This document shows, in pieces, positions 63,766 to 64,000 of a DNA stretch of 64,000 nt. Below the pieces are notes generated by a model. It searched no databases. It saw only the letters and a list, made by a program, of their open reading frames with translations, and was not told the origin of the DNA. The stretch is from Pyronema omphalodes (lineage: Eukaryota; Ascomycota; Pezizomycetes; Pezizales; Pyronemataceae): assembly GCA_024516155.1 (NCBI GenBank), contig JAJJXM010000055.1, positions 372,001 to 436,000 on the forward strand, in the 5' to 3' direction. The first letter of the stretch is position 1. Each line of letters starts with the position of its first letter. A program made the position numbers and the translations under genes.

Positions 63766-64000
63766 TTGTTTGTTTGTTTGTTTGTTTATTCATTACTCGT
63801 ATGCAACCTTATTGGTTATGACGAGGGTACAGGTTTATAGTACATGGAAAGTCAAAAGCAAAAACAAAACAAAGTCCCGTCTCTACCTCCGCTGATCCTC
63901 CCTTAGGCTGTGATTTTGTGGTCCTGTCCCCACTATTACTTCATTGGTCCTGTTGTCCAACCGCGTCTGCTGTTCCAGTGCCCTGTTCGCACAGAGGCCA
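63766..64000 (-). mobile_element. 3' end of LINE-like element L7 (continues beyond the window)
   Basis: In element orientation: 3' UTR with the CAGGGCACTGGAACAGCAGA segment shared with L2 and M2, terminal hairpin CATAACC-AATAA-GGTTGCATACGAG (complement of 63788-63821), and (AAAC)n tail at 63766-63787. Whether it is an L- or M-type element cannot be decided here. Confidence 0.8.

Overview
The window is nuclear DNA of a filamentous ascomycete (Pezizomycotina). Evidence: short GT-AG introns of 47-68 nt, a tRNA-Glu with a 16-nt intron, the fungal bifunctional lycopene cyclase/phytoene synthase next to phytoene desaturase, Tad-like LINEs with an apurinic-endonuclease/RT/RNase H ORF2, and chromodomain Ty3/gypsy elements. 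A more precise placement (for example Leotiomycetes) would be a guess.

Left third (1-13475): low gene density. It holds one tRNA-Glu(CTC) (3269-3355) and two spliced carotenoid genes in tandem on the minus strand: carRA-type (9524-11522, five exons, 591 aa) followed downstream by carB-type (6218-8074, five exons, 549 aa). CarRA makes phytoene and cyclises the end product; CarB desaturates phytoene. Both reading frames are intact through every predicted splice junction. The remaining DNA shows no recognisable gene.

Right four fifths (13490-64000): a nest of retrotransposons with no recognisable host gene. L1 (13490-20119) is a full-length but decayed LINE with a 14-bp target-site duplication (TSD). 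After an old LINE remnant (20695-21520) comes a gypsy cluster. Family A copy A1 (plus strand) is interrupted by a solo LTR (S1, TSD CCCGG) and by a complete family B gypsy element (24691-32049, minus). It is followed by truncated copy A2, a LINE-ORF1 scrap (M4) and a nearly complete element A3 (33874-40277, minus). LINE L2 (40278-46624) is split by solo LTR S2 (TSD ACGCG). L3 (46635-47713) is a 5'-truncated LINE with a 10-bp TSD. Next is a 2.37-kb inverted repeat (47718-50083 and 51054-53418) around a LINE RT fragment, L4. Its arms consist of M elements, which are LINE-like units carrying only a 501-aa ORF1 and a LINE 3' end. L5 (53557-62705, minus) has an uninterrupted 1306-aa ORF2 and is split in ORF1 by a full-length M element, M3 (15-bp TSD). 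L5 itself lies in L6, whose ORF1 is in turn cut by the tail of L7 at the window edge.

Functionally, L5 is the only visible source of an intact LINE endonuclease/RT. The M elements share LINE 3' ends and probably depend on such a protein. Both gypsy families carry sequence signs of self-primed reverse transcription. Most copies are inactivated by frameshifts, nonsense codons (often Trp to stop) and nested insertions.
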